Shown here piece by piece: positions 1 through 8,208 of a DNA stretch of 15,928 nucleotides. This DNA comes from CAWVWF01 sp963933885. Its GTDB lineage: Bacteria; Bacteroidota; Bacteroidia; Flavobacteriales_C; GCA-002722245. The stretch's first letter is position 1. Each line of letters starts with the position of its first letter. The notes beneath the pieces were generated by a model. The model was not told where the DNA came from. It searched no databases and saw only the letters and a program-made list of their open reading frames with translations. The stretch lies in NCBI GenBank assembly GCA_963933885.1, contig CAWVWF010000067.1, forward strand, positions 1 through 15,928, read 5' to 3'. Both the position numbers and the translations under genes were made by a program.

Positions 1-926
1 TGAAGGTATAATTCATATTGCTTATTTCCAGTAATCAATACCCAATTATTCTGTCCGAAAAATCGTTTCCCTTTCTCCGAATTTTGAGCAGCTATAATAT
101 TATCTATATCGGGATAAGAAAATCCTTTAGCTCTTAAATATTGTTGTAAAAAAGAAATTGACGACTCTTGAGCGGCATCAAAAGGAATTATTGTTTTCCC
201 TCCTTCTGTATCCAATTGTTTAAGCCAGATACTATAATGTTCTTCCCATTTTCCTTCAACATTCCTTAATCGCTCTGTAGTATTACTAACTGCTTTAAAT
301 AATGATGGATTAATCTCTTTTAAAACAGGAATTACTTGATGACGAATTTTATTCCTGAAATATTTCCCTGAAGCATTACTACTATCTTCTCTAAAAGGAA
401 TGTGATTAGCATATAAATAATCATTAATCTCATCTCTTGAAACACAAAGAAGTGGACGAATGATATCTCCTCTTCGCTCTTTCATCCCTCTTAATCCCTT
501 AATACCTGTTCCTCTAGTTAAGTTAATTAGTATTGTTTCTAATTGATCATCTAAATGATGAGCAGATGCAATTCTATCAAATTTCAATGTAGTTTTTAAA
601 CTTTCAAACCATTCATAACGCAAGTCTCTTGCTTTCATTTGAATACTTACGCCTTCCTTTTTCGCAAGATTTTTAGTTTCAAAAGTCTTTACATGAAATG
701 GAACTTTTAATTGCTTACAAAGCTCCTCAACAAATGTCTCATCCTTATCAGACTCCTCTCCCCTTAATTTATAATTACAATGTGCTACCTCTGTGTTATA
801 TCCAAGCTGAGTTAGTATAAACAACAAAACAATAGAATCTCTTCCTCCACTTACAGCTATTAGGACTTTATCTTCTTTAGATAATAATCCTTTACTTAAA
901 ATAAATTCTTCTATTTGCTTTTTCAT
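1..926 (-). CDS. tilS: tRNA(Ile)-lysidine synthetase TilS (partial, 3' end beyond window)
   Basis: TilS uses ATP to attach lysine to C34 of the AUA-reading tRNA-Ile, so that it decodes AUA and is charged with isoleucine. It is a cytoplasmic and normally essential enzyme. The frame opens at ATG 926 and stays open to base 1, giving about 308 residues without a stop; the end of the C-terminal domain lies outside the window. Direct evidence is the N-type ATP pyrophosphatase P-loop AVSGGRDS (SGGRDS at residues 26-31), followed by the TilS signatures AHCNYKLRGEESDKDE and ASAHHLDDQLET. The start is eight bases after the pabB stop codon, so it is very likely the last-read gene of the hemH-pabB-tilS transcript. 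No Shine-Dalgarno sequence is seen. The family assignment is firm; only the missing 3' part limits it. Confidence 0.95.
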   Translation of the reverse strand, partial: MKKQIEEFILSKGLLSKEDKVLIAVSGGRDSIVLLFILTQLGYNTEVAHCNYKLRGEESDKDETFVEELCKQLKVPFHVKTFETKNLAKKEGVSIQMKARDLRYEWFESLKTTLKFDRIASAHHLDDQLETILINLTRGTGIKGLRGMKERRGDIIRPLLCVSRDEINDYLYANHIPFREDSSNASGKYFRNKIRHQVIPVLKEINPSLFKAVSNTTERLRNVEGKWEEHYSIWLKQLDTEGGKTIIPFDAAQESSISFLQQYLRAKGFSYPDIDNIIAAQNSEKGKRFFGQNNWVLITGNKQYELYL

Positions 927-934
927 ATTGCTAG

Positions 935-2197
935 CTAATTATTATTCAGAACCTCAAAAATAGCTTTAGCTTTTAATAGAGATTCTTCATATTCAGTTTC
1001 TGGTATAGAATTATTCGTAATAGCGCCTCCAACTAAAAATGAAAGGTACTTGTTCTTAGCGTTATATAAAATGCTTCTAATAACAACATTGAAATCAAAG
1101 TCACCATTTGGTTTTATATAACCAATAGCTCCACTGTACAAACCTCTTTTCACAGATTCATATTCTTCTATCAACTCCATCGCTTTTACCTTAGGAGCGC
1201 CAGTCATACTTCCCATTGGAAAGCAATTTTTAATAATATCTATTGAAGAATCCCCATCTACTTCACATGAAATAGTACTGATTAATTGATGAACTTGAGG
1301 AAAACTATATACGCCCAATAGTTCTTTAACTTTCACAGACCCTTTCTTTGCAAAGCGACTAAAATCATTTCGTACTAGATCAACAATCATTACATTTTCA
1401 GATCGCTCTTTCTTATTCCCTATCAACTCTTTCTTAAGAAGTTCATCTTCAACCTTTGTACTACCTCTTTTGGAAGTTCCTTTGATAGGTTGCGATATCA
1501 CTTCATTTCCAACTCGTTTAATAAATCTTTCAGGACTTGCGCCGATACTGTACTTATTATTCAACTTAAAGAAAGAAGAAAACGGAACTGGTGATTTTTT
1601 AATTAAATCCGAAAATGTTTTTTCAGGATGTATTTCTGCTTGTTCAGCAAAGAATTCCTGACAGAAATTAACTTCAAAGATATCTCCTAGCTGAATATGA
1701 TTCAACAATTGAATAACTTGCTTTATATATTTCTCTTTAGATATTCTTGAATTAATATCAACACTACTTTCTATAGGATTCCAATTTAATTTAACAAGAT
1801 CTAATTCTGTTTTAAAAGCTGAGATATCATGTCCGTTAATTGTACAAATATTGCCTTTTATTTGAACCAAAACTTCAGGCTCAAAAAAACATATTTCAGG
1901 AAAATTTAATTGATCAGGGTTTTCGCTTTTCAATTCCTCAAGCTGATTCTTTAGATCATAACTTAAGAAACCAAATAACCAAGTTTTTCTTTTTCTAAGA
2001 ACTTCTAAATCATTCCAATTATTGGATGTTACTATTGACTGAGCTCCAAACCCAGCAATGTAATCAAATTCTGAATATTGATCTTCTTGGTAATTATTGG
2101 AATCTAATATAGAAACGTGCTCAAAATTCTTTGAGACTAACAACAAACTTTCTTTGAGTTTTTCTAAATTCTGTATCTCAAACTGAAGTTGTTGCAC
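935..2197 (-). CDS. pabB: Aminodeoxychorismate synthase component I (PabB)
   Basis: A 420-residue chorismate-binding enzyme of the PabB/TrpE/MenF family. PabB converts chorismate plus ammonia (from a PabA glutaminase) to 4-amino-4-deoxychorismate for folate synthesis. The residues PIKGT (237-241) carry the lysine (K239) typical of PabB; TrpE usually has PIAGT there. Other family blocks are SPERF (221-225), ERSENVMIVDLVRND (264-278), FPMGSMTGAPKVKAM (326-340) and GGAIT (390-394). There is no fused PabA or PabC domain, and no pabA in this window. The start is GTG at 2197-2195, sharing its first base with the hemH stop (TAGTG), which suggests translational coupling. The next in-frame methionine is at residue 270, inside the catalytic domain, so the GTG is the most reasonable start. 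TrpE or isochorismate synthase activity is less likely given K239. Confidence 0.92.
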   Translation of the reverse strand: MQQLQFEIQNLEKLKESLLLVSKNFEHVSILDSNNYQEDQYSEFDYIAGFGAQSIVTSNNWNDLEVLRKRKTWLFGFLSYDLKNQLEELKSENPDQLNFPEICFFEPEVLVQIKGNICTINGHDISAFKTELDLVKLNWNPIESSVDINSRISKEKYIKQVIQLLNHIQLGDIFEVNFCQEFFAEQAEIHPEKTFSDLIKKSPVPFSSFFKLNNKYSIGASPERFIKRVGNEVISQPIKGTSKRGSTKVEDELLKKELIGNKKERSENVMIVDLVRNDFSRFAKKGSVKVKELLGVYSFPQVHQLISTISCEVDGDSSIDIIKNCFPMGSMTGAPKVKAMELIEEYESVKRGLYSGAIGYIKPNGDFDFNVVIRSILYNAKNKYLSFLVGGAITNNSIPETEYEESLLKAKAIFEVLNNN

Positions 2198-3207
2198 TAG
2201 TGTTTATCTATGATTTTCTTAAGAGCATCCACCCAAAAATCTTCACTATTTAAACTTGGAACAAGTTGAACTTTCTCACCTCCATTCTCAACGAAAATCT
2301 CGTGAAATTCTGTTCCGATTTCAATAGTAGTTTCTAAGCAATCAGCAATAAAAGCTGCTGAAAAAACTAATAGGTTCTTTGCTCCTTCTTTACCTAAATT
2401 AGCGATCTCAATGTCTGTATATGGAGAAATCCAAGGATCTTTTCCTAAACGAGATTGAAAAGCAACAATGTAATCTTCATCAGAAAGATTAATCTTCTTA
2501 GCAATACCTCTTGCTGTTTCATAACACGCTGAACGGTAACAATATGTTCGTTCAGTACCACATGACTTTATGCAATCATTAGCTGATTTACATAACTCCC
2601 CATTACAAATCTTATTAATATGCCTTTCTGGCAAACCATGAAAAGAGAATACAACTTTATCATATTTAGCTATATCGTATCGACTTGCTATTTCAACAAA
2701 CGAATTAATATACCCTTCTTCTCTAAAAAATGATTGAACAAAACTTACAGTAGGAATTGCCTCCCATTTACTCATTATCTCCATCACTTTCTGAGTAGTT
2801 GATCCTGTAGATGATGAAGCGTATTGAGGGTATAATGGAACTACTACTAATTTTTCGTAGTTACCTTTTCTAATTTTTTCAAGTGCATCTTTTAAAGATG
2901 GACTTTGATATCTCATCCCGTAAAAAACGTCCACTTCATCACCATAAACCTTCTGAACTTTCTTCGCTAAATTCACTAAATGAAATAATAGTGGAGACCC
3001 TTCTTTAGTCCATAATTGCTTATAAATTTTAGCTGATTCCTTTTTTCTAAATGGGACAATGATTCCATTAACAAGCAGTTTCCTTTTTAAATAAGGATAA
3101 TCAATAACTCTAGAGTCATTTAAAAATTCCTTTAAATATTTACCTACATCAGAAACTCCAGGAGAATCCGGAGTACCTAAATTGATTAATAAAACTGCCT
3201 TTTTCAT
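2197..3207 (-). CDS. hemH: Ferrochelatase HemH with cysteine-rich insert
   Basis: Ferrochelatase inserts Fe(II) into protoporphyrin IX, the last step of protoheme synthesis. The 336-residue length is normal for the family. Visible landmarks are the N-terminal LLINLGTPDSP (6-16), the catalytic-histidine block SFHGLPERH (188-196, His190) and the acidic block CLETTIEIG (290-298, Glu292). Directly after the His block there is a segment with six cysteines (201, 206, 212, 216, 223, 228). Some bacterial ferrochelatases bind a [2Fe-2S] cluster through four cysteines in an internal segment; this one could do so, but that is inference. The ATG at 3207 follows lpd by 47 bases, most of which forms a hairpin. 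The stop codon overlaps the pabB start by one base, so hemH appears to lead a hemH-pabB-tilS unit, perhaps with some read-through from lpd. Confidence 0.95.
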   Translation of the reverse strand: MKKAVLLINLGTPDSPGVSDVGKYLKEFLNDSRVIDYPYLKRKLLVNGIIVPFRKKESAKIYKQLWTKEGSPLLFHLVNLAKKVQKVYGDEVDVFYGMRYQSPSLKDALEKIRKGNYEKLVVVPLYPQYASSSTGSTTQKVMEIMSKWEAIPTVSFVQSFFREEGYINSFVEIASRYDIAKYDKVVFSFHGLPERHINKICNGELCKSANDCIKSCGTERTYCYRSACYETARGIAKKINLSDEDYIVAFQSRLGKDPWISPYTDIEIANLGKEGAKNLLVFSAAFIADCLETTIEIGTEFHEIFVENGGEKVQLVPSLNSEDFWVDALKKIIDKH

Positions 3208-3226
3208 GGAATAAGAAATGTATTAA

Positions 3227-3249
3227 GAGGGACTAACGAGTAGCCCCTC
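3227..3249 (-). terminator. Hairpin between lpd and hemH (possible weak terminator or attenuator)
   Basis: In the minus-strand RNA, GAGGGGCTA and TAGTCCCTC can pair around a 5-base loop (CTCGT), giving a 9-bp stem with one G-U pair. The same bases on the plus strand would give an A-C mismatch instead of G-U, which fits a structure formed in the minus transcript. It begins five bases after the lpd stop codon. The following bases (TTAATACATTTCTT) are T-rich but not a clean T run, so termination may be partial. It could also be an mRNA-stabilising or processing structure. Confidence 0.45.
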
Positions 3250-3254
3250 AAATA

Positions 3255-4664
3255 CTAAATATGTAATGCTCTTTTCCCAGTTGCATCTAAAGCAGCTTCT
3301 TTTAAAGCTTCAGTAAATGTTGGGTGTGCGTGGCACATTCTAGAAATATCTTCAGCAGTTGCTCTATATTCCATAGCAACAACAGCTTCAGCGATCATAT
3401 CAGCACAACGTGGCCCGATCATATGAACTCCTAAAATTTCATCAGTTGTTTTATCAGCTAATACTTTTACAAAACCGTAATTAGCATCCATACTTGCCCT
3501 TGCTCTACCGCTGGCTTTGAATGGGAACATACCTGATTTGTACTCAACTTTAGCTTCTTTCAATTCCTCTTCTGTTTTACCAACAGCAGCAACTTCTGGC
3601 CAAGTATAAATAACACCTGGTATTAAGTTATAATCCATGTGAGGTTTTTGACCTGCCATTACTTCAGCAACAAAAACTCCTTCTTCTTCAGCTTTATGCG
3701 CTAGCATAGCACCTTTAATTACATCACCAATTGCATAAATTCCTGCAACATTAGTTTGTAAATTATGGTTTACATCAACTCTACCTCTATCATCAACTTT
3801 AACACCTGCGTTTTCCAACCCAAGGTTATCAGTATATGGACGACGACCAACAGAAACTAAACAATAATCTCCTTTAATTTCGATTGTTTCTCCTTTCTTG
3901 TTTTCAGCTTTAATTACCGCTTCTTTGCCAACAGCTTTAACATCTGTTACTTTGTGAGAAAGTAAGAATGTGAAACCTAATTCTTTCTTCAAGTTTTTCT
4001 GTAGTTCTTTACCTAAAGACTTATCCATTGTTGGGATAATTCCATTAGCATATTCAACTACAGTTACTTTAGAACCTAAACGAGCATATACAGACCCTAA
4101 TTCCAATCCAATTACTCCTCCTCCAATAACAACTAAGTGCTTTGGGATTTCCTTAAGCTCTAAAGCTTCAGTAGAAGTAATAACTCTTTTCTTATCTAAT
4201 TTAATAAATGGAAAAGATGATGGTTTTGATCCAGTTGCAATGATTGTATTCTTTGTCTTCAACTCAACTGCGTCTCCTTTTTCAGGTGTAACAATTACAG
4301 TGTTTTTATCTTTAAATGATCCTAAACCTGCAATAATGTCAATATTGTTTTTCTTCATCAAGAAGTTAATCCCTCCTGAAGTTTGCTCAACAACACCTCT
4401 CTTTCGCTCAATCATTTTATTAATATCCACCTTTAAATCTTTAAGCCCGATACCGTGCTCTTCAAAAGTGTGCTTTGCATTGTGATAATGCTCTGAAGAA
4501 TCTAACAATGCTTTAGATGGAATACATCCAACATTTAAACATGTTCCTCCCAAAGTACTATACTTCTCTACAATTGCAGTTTTCATCCCGAGTTGTGCAC
4601 ATCTTATTGCTGCTACATATCCTCCAGGACCTGATCCAATAACTACTACGTCGTAATTGCTCAT
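3255..4664 (-). CDS. lpd: Dihydrolipoyl dehydrogenase (E3)
   Basis: FAD-dependent E3 subunit that reoxidises dihydrolipoamide using NAD+ in the pyruvate, 2-oxoglutarate and branched-chain 2-oxoacid dehydrogenase complexes and in glycine cleavage. The 469-residue length is typical. In order: the N-terminal FAD dinucleotide fold VVIGSGPGGYVAA (7-19), the redox-active disulfide GGTCLNVGCIPSK (Cys42 and Cys47), the NAD-binding fold VVIGGGVIGLELG (178-190), the second FAD-contact block YAIGDV, and the C-terminal dimer interface HAHPTFTE with the catalytic pair His447/Glu452. There is no N-terminal lipoyl domain. It stands apart from any E1/E2 genes, so the complex it serves cannot be told from this window. 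The ATG start at 4664 is followed at once by the FAD motif and is secure. A 136-base gap separates it from lnt upstream. Confidence 0.96.
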   Translation of the reverse strand: MSNYDVVVIGSGPGGYVAAIRCAQLGMKTAIVEKYSTLGGTCLNVGCIPSKALLDSSEHYHNAKHTFEEHGIGLKDLKVDINKMIERKRGVVEQTSGGINFLMKKNNIDIIAGLGSFKDKNTVIVTPEKGDAVELKTKNTIIATGSKPSSFPFIKLDKKRVITSTEALELKEIPKHLVVIGGGVIGLELGSVYARLGSKVTVVEYANGIIPTMDKSLGKELQKNLKKELGFTFLLSHKVTDVKAVGKEAVIKAENKKGETIEIKGDYCLVSVGRRPYTDNLGLENAGVKVDDRGRVDVNHNLQTNVAGIYAIGDVIKGAMLAHKAEEEGVFVAEVMAGQKPHMDYNLIPGVIYTWPEVAAVGKTEEELKEAKVEYKSGMFPFKASGRARASMDANYGFVKVLADKTTDEILGVHMIGPRCADMIAEAVVAMEYRATAEDISRMCHAHPTFTEALKEAALDATGKRALHI

Positions 4665-4800
4665 CTTAAAAGTTTTCTCAAAAGTTTGAGTTATAAAAAT
4701 ACGGATAATTTGGGATAGAAATTGAATTTACAAATACAATTTTCGACTTACTTTATCGATTGGGATCACATATCAAAAAAGTTCAATTTAAAAACGAATT
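4665..4800 (-). other. lnt-lpd intergenic region, likely lpd leader
   Basis: This is an AT-rich gap with no gene. Minus-strand TGTATTTG differs at one position from the Bacteroidota -7 consensus TAnnTTTG, but no TTG lies at the expected distance upstream, so I do not call a promoter. A small inverted repeat, CTCAAACTTTTGAG at 4690-4677, lies 12 bases before the lpd start and could fold in the mRNA leader. No terminator is evident after lnt. Confidence 0.4.
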
Positions 4801-6477
4801 CTAAAATGTATTTACACCTTCTTTTTTAAGCTTTGCAACAAGAAGGTTTAGCAAAATAATAAGGGCAAGAACTAAACACCATTTCCCTAAAACATCTCCA
4901 TATTTCACATAAAATGTGATGTCGTTATTTAACTTCAGTTTTGAGCGTAAAACATCCGGTTTTAAATAAACAGATTTCATTAACTCATCTCCTCGTTGGT
5001 TGATAAAACCACTCCAACCTGTATTGGCACTTCTCGCTACTGAACGTCTAGTTTCTACAGCCCTAACTCTAGCAAAACTCCAATGTTGTTGATGTCCTGC
5101 TGTGTTTCCCCACCAAGCATCATTTGTTATTATTCCAAGGATATTAGCTCCGTTCTGAACATATCCAGTTACATATTCACCATAAAGACTTTCGTAACAT
5201 ATTATAGGTGCAATAGATATCGAATCATCAGCAGATTTAAAAACAGATCTTTCTTTTTGAGTTCCATTATTTGGATTGAAAATTTCAGCGTTTGGATTTG
5301 TATCAAAATCTTTAGCATATTTCTGAAAATAAATCATGTAATCTGGAATTCTTTCAGGCCCTAAAACTAATTTTGATTTATGATAATAGGCGATCGAATC
5401 AGAGCTATTTATTAAAATGCTAGAATTGAAGTATTCATAATACAAACCACGACCACGATCCATTTTATAAGTTGAGGGAATCTCTTCTAATTCAACTGCT
5501 CTAACTTTGTATTCTTTATATGCTAACCCAGTAAAGATATTTAACTTTGGATATTGCTCCCTCCATTCCTTCACTATATTAACAGAAGCAGAAGTCTCCA
5601 TTGTAAAATTACTTTCAGGATTCGGCAAAGCTGTTTCATGCATTAACAAAAAGTCAACGTTTTCATCCATCTTTGCCGATGCCATTTCAAGCATTTTCTT
5701 AATATGGTTGGCCTCATTATAAGACTGTTCTCTTACTCCATTTTCTTTAATAAAACGATCCCTTAAATAAGGATCCATATTTGGCTGAAGAACAACTACA
5801 TCTATTTCTTTCCCTGTTTCTTCAAAGTTATAATATTGAATCAAAGAAATTACAACTGGAACAATTACAAAATAAATCGCGACTAATAACTTCTTAAATG
5901 CTGGAAAACTTTCCTTACTTTCTAACCTTAATTTTAAGGCGAAAAATAAATACAGGTTTATTAATATTAACCAGAAACTACCTCCTAGCACGCCAGTAAA
6001 GCTATACCATTGCATCAATCTAGGCCAATTCGCAAGAGAATGACCTAGTGTTAACCAGGGCCAAGAGAAATCCCAATCTAAAAACTCAACATACTCCCAA
6101 GCTATAAAAAGCGTAATAAAAGATATATAGCCGGCTTTTGCTCCTAATCGTTTCTTCACACCGTGATAAAACAGCGTTGTCAGAGAAAAGAAAAAACCAT
6201 TAAGAATAACTGAAGTAATTACAGCAGCCCAAGCTGCATTTGAAATCCACCAAATTCCTATAAAGTTAAATACGGCGTAAAAAAGATAGGCACTTCCGAA
6301 AACTCTCCAGTTCTTATGCTTACCATGCTTAGATATATTTTCTTCTATCCAAAGAAGTGGAATAAATCCAATCATAGCACCTATAATAAAATTATAAGGT
6401 GCAAAACTAGAAGCACATAACAATCCTCCTAGTATTAAAATTACGATTGATTTAATTCGAGATAATTCCACAAACAA
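4801..6477 (-). CDS. lnt: Apolipoprotein N-acyltransferase Lnt
   Basis: Inner-membrane enzyme that adds the third acyl chain to the N-terminal cysteine of lipoproteins, taking it from phospholipid. The 558 residues start with hydrophobic stretches (about 11-44, 62-104, 115-130, 160-182, 196-213), then a nitrilase-type domain (about 225-510) and a final membrane segment near 529-550, the classic Lnt layout. Catalytic residues can be placed as Glu281 (LLMHETALPNPE), Lys367 (YYHKSKLVLGPERIP) and Cys427 (PIICYES). The block after the lysine reads LVLGPERIP where Escherichia coli has LVPFGE-like residues; the second essential Glu is probably E375. There is no ATG: an in-frame stop lies two codons before TTG 6477, so the start is TTG 6477 or GTG 6471. 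It lies 64 bases after the upstream gene and could share its transcript. Confidence 0.93.
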   Translation of the reverse strand: MFVELSRIKSIVILILGGLLCASSFAPYNFIIGAMIGFIPLLWIEENISKHGKHKNWRVFGSAYLFYAVFNFIGIWWISNAAWAAVITSVILNGFFFSLTTLFYHGVKKRLGAKAGYISFITLFIAWEYVEFLDWDFSWPWLTLGHSLANWPRLMQWYSFTGVLGGSFWLILINLYLFFALKLRLESKESFPAFKKLLVAIYFVIVPVVISLIQYYNFEETGKEIDVVVLQPNMDPYLRDRFIKENGVREQSYNEANHIKKMLEMASAKMDENVDFLLMHETALPNPESNFTMETSASVNIVKEWREQYPKLNIFTGLAYKEYKVRAVELEEIPSTYKMDRGRGLYYEYFNSSILINSSDSIAYYHKSKLVLGPERIPDYMIYFQKYAKDFDTNPNAEIFNPNNGTQKERSVFKSADDSISIAPIICYESLYGEYVTGYVQNGANILGIITNDAWWGNTAGHQQHWSFARVRAVETRRSVARSANTGWSGFINQRGDELMKSVYLKPDVLRSKLKLNNDITFYVKYGDVLGKWCLVLALIILLNLLVAKLKKEGVNTF

Positions 6478-6541
6478 TGATTAAGCTGTAAAGTTAGTAA
6501 AACTTCCGGTCTGACTTGCTTAACTTTTATTGCAATTTAAA

Positions 6542-7540
6542 TTAATATTTAATGGTCTTGAAGTTGAATGAAACACCAACTTTTGCAGAAACGTATGTAC
6601 GTTGACCAAATGTTCCAGTCCCCGGTCTTGCTCCAAGTTCAATTCCATAACTCCATCCTACTTTTGATGTCATATTGTGCTCAAATCCTACACGATATCC
6701 AAATTCAGCAAGTTCTGTATATGTATCTAAACTGTAAGCTGTTTCTACTTTCACACCTAAAACATCCTCTGCAGTTAAAAGATCTCCAACTTGAATATTC
6801 ATACCATATAAACCATCGGCATAAATCATCCATTGCGATTTTTTCGTTTTAACACCAATGCTATCAGCAATGTCTACTACAAGGTGACTTACACTTTCAT
6901 ATGTTAAACCAGCACTAATTAAATCATAAGATATAGAACTGAAATTATCATTTAGTGAATTATCCAAATCTGTGATTCTATTAATATCCGAAATTGGTTT
7001 TGATTCATCAACACCATGAAATTCAAACCCTTTTTCTTTCAATTGACCAGTATATTGTCCTCCACCAACTCGAATACCAACCTGTCTCATTTTATCTACC
7101 TTCTCTAATTCTAAATAAGAATGTTGTTTCTCTCCATTCCTAATTTCAGTTGGCATATTCACCTTCACATTTGCTTCATAAACATCTGTATATAAGTAAA
7201 GCGTAACTTCTCCATGGTAATATTGAAACGGAACATATTTCCCATCTAAAACACCATTATATACACCGCTAGTTGCATTTTCTTGAGTTGGCTCAATATT
7301 ATAATAACTTCCAAGGTAACTTCCTCTAAAAGACATAATAGTGTTTAACCTCAACAAAAAGTCTGCACTATAACCTGCCGCAATATTATCATTACTCACA
7401 TCTGTAAAAACAGGATTTAAGACTAAGGATAAATCAGTAGCATGTTTATTAATTTTATTCTCTTTGATCTTATAATCGTGATCTTGTCCGAATGCAGAAA
7501 TTGAAATTAGAACAAGTAAAGATAGAATTAGGCGAGTCAT
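6542..7540 (-). CDS. Predicted secreted, probable outer-membrane protein, function unknown
   Basis: A 332-residue protein that I cannot assign to a named family. It begins with a clear Sec signal peptide: Arg3, a hydrophobic core LILSLLVLISIS, then AFG|QD with probable cleavage after Gly18 and Gln as the new N-terminus, common in Bacteroidota exported proteins. There is no lipobox. The mature part alternates hydrophobic and polar residues with many Gly, Tyr and Phe (for example FLLRLNTIMSFRGSYLGSYY and the end TYVSAKVGVSFNFKTIKY). The C-terminus is aromatic, as in outer-membrane beta-barrels. A barrel or barrel-like envelope protein is therefore the best guess, from composition only. The ATG at 7540 is directly before the signal peptide. 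It has 161 bases of upstream sequence without a convincing promoter, and lnt follows 64 bases downstream. Confidence 0.8.
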   Translation of the reverse strand: MTRLILSLLVLISISAFGQDHDYKIKENKINKHATDLSLVLNPVFTDVSNDNIAAGYSADFLLRLNTIMSFRGSYLGSYYNIEPTQENATSGVYNGVLDGKYVPFQYYHGEVTLYLYTDVYEANVKVNMPTEIRNGEKQHSYLELEKVDKMRQVGIRVGGGQYTGQLKEKGFEFHGVDESKPISDINRITDLDNSLNDNFSSISYDLISAGLTYESVSHLVVDIADSIGVKTKKSQWMIYADGLYGMNIQVGDLLTAEDVLGVKVETAYSLDTYTELAEFGYRVGFEHNMTSKVGWSYGIELGARPGTGTFGQRTYVSAKVGVSFNFKTIKY

Positions 7541-7701
7541 CTATAACGGTTTAGTTAGGTAGCAAAAATCGACTATTACTTCTTTAGGAGCAAATTAAAT
7601 CTAACCTAATAGATCAATCTAAAGAAATAGCTGATAAATCGCACCTTATACTATTTAGGCTACACTATTATCTATAGTATCGTACAATGACAACTGTAGT
7701 T

Positions 7702-8073
7702 TTATAATGTTGAAATAAACTCTTCTGCCTCTTTTAAGGTTGGAAAAACTGTGTGATTCAAATTTATCTTATCACTAATTTCACTGAAAATATCTTGAGT
7801 ATCACCCCCTGCAGAATTTCTTACTGCTACAAACGCGATATCTATACTTCCTGGATGATTTGCTAGTATTTCAGTCATTAACAAATATAGCTCGTTATTA
7901 GACAAAACCACTTTCAACTTCATCTCGCTCAAAAGTGCAATCTTATGTTTATTCTCTAAACAATAAGTAATTACCTTAAACGCATGACTTATCATGTCCT
8001 TCGCAGTAAAGATCTCTCCTTCGCTTTCAACAAGAATGTAATTTGGTTTAGAATAAAATTCAACACTTACCAT
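7702..8073 (-). CDS. Small cytoplasmic protein of unknown function
   Basis: A 123-residue protein with no signal peptide or membrane segment. The order of likely strands and helices (a starting YILVESEGE strand, a helix after FTAKDM, a strand KIALLSEM, a helix ELYLLMTEILAN, a strand IDIAFVAV, and the last helix TLKEAEEFISTL) resembles small alpha/beta proteins of the SpoIIAA/STAS-like kind. Their C-termini often carry a similar Phe-x-x-x-x-x-Ala helix. That is a fold-level guess, and no catalytic motif is visible. It sits alone: the icd terminator lies just upstream, and 161 bases separate it from the secreted-protein gene downstream. It therefore probably has its own promoter. A TATATTTA box ends seven bases before the ATG and is one base off the -7 consensus, but the -33 element is poor. 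Confidence 0.75.
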   Translation of the reverse strand: MVSVEFYSKPNYILVESEGEIFTAKDMISHAFKVITYCLENKHKIALLSEMKLKVVLSNNELYLLMTEILANHPGSIDIAFVAVRNSAGGDTQDIFSEISDKINLNHTVFPTLKEAEEFISTL

Positions 8074-8150
8074 TTAGTATTAAATATATTCTATTTTCTC
8101 CCTAATTCAGTATTTGTTGTTTTTTCACGAATACACCATGTCAATTAAAC

Positions 8151-8187
8151 AAAAAAAAAGTCGCTTCTCAAAATAGAGAAGCGACTT
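8151..8187 (-). terminator. Strong Rho-independent terminator of icd
   Basis: In minus-strand RNA a perfect 12-bp stem (AAGTCGCTTCTC with GAGAAGCGACTT) closes a 6-base loop and is followed immediately by seven T. It starts 21 bases after the icd stop codon. The plus-strand side has no T run after the stem, so it should act only on minus-strand transcripts. It separates icd from the 123-residue gene. Confidence 0.95.
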
Positions 8188-8208
8188 AAATAATTTACTA
8201 TTTTCTAA

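Noticed and set aside
3970..4485. A 171-codon open frame on the plus strand inside lpd
   Set aside because: It is antisense to a well-conserved enzyme, has no recognisable motif, and is explained by the coding bias of the opposite strand. Shorter plus-strand frames inside pabB, lnt, the secreted protein and the M16 gene were rejected for the same reason.
7541..7701. Promoter and hairpin candidates upstream of the secreted-protein gene (TTAATTTG; ATACTAT...ATAGTAT inverted repeat at 7648-7680)
   Set aside because: The box differs from the consensus at position 2 and has no well-spaced TTTG; the inverted repeat is A/T-only apart from one pair, with a 19-base spacer, and is expected by chance in such AT-rich DNA.
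8081..8088. TATATTTA as promoter of the 123-residue gene
   Set aside because: One base off the -7 consensus, and the -33 position reads ACTG, not TTTG; too weak to annotate as a promoter, though the gene must be transcribed from somewhere after the icd terminator.
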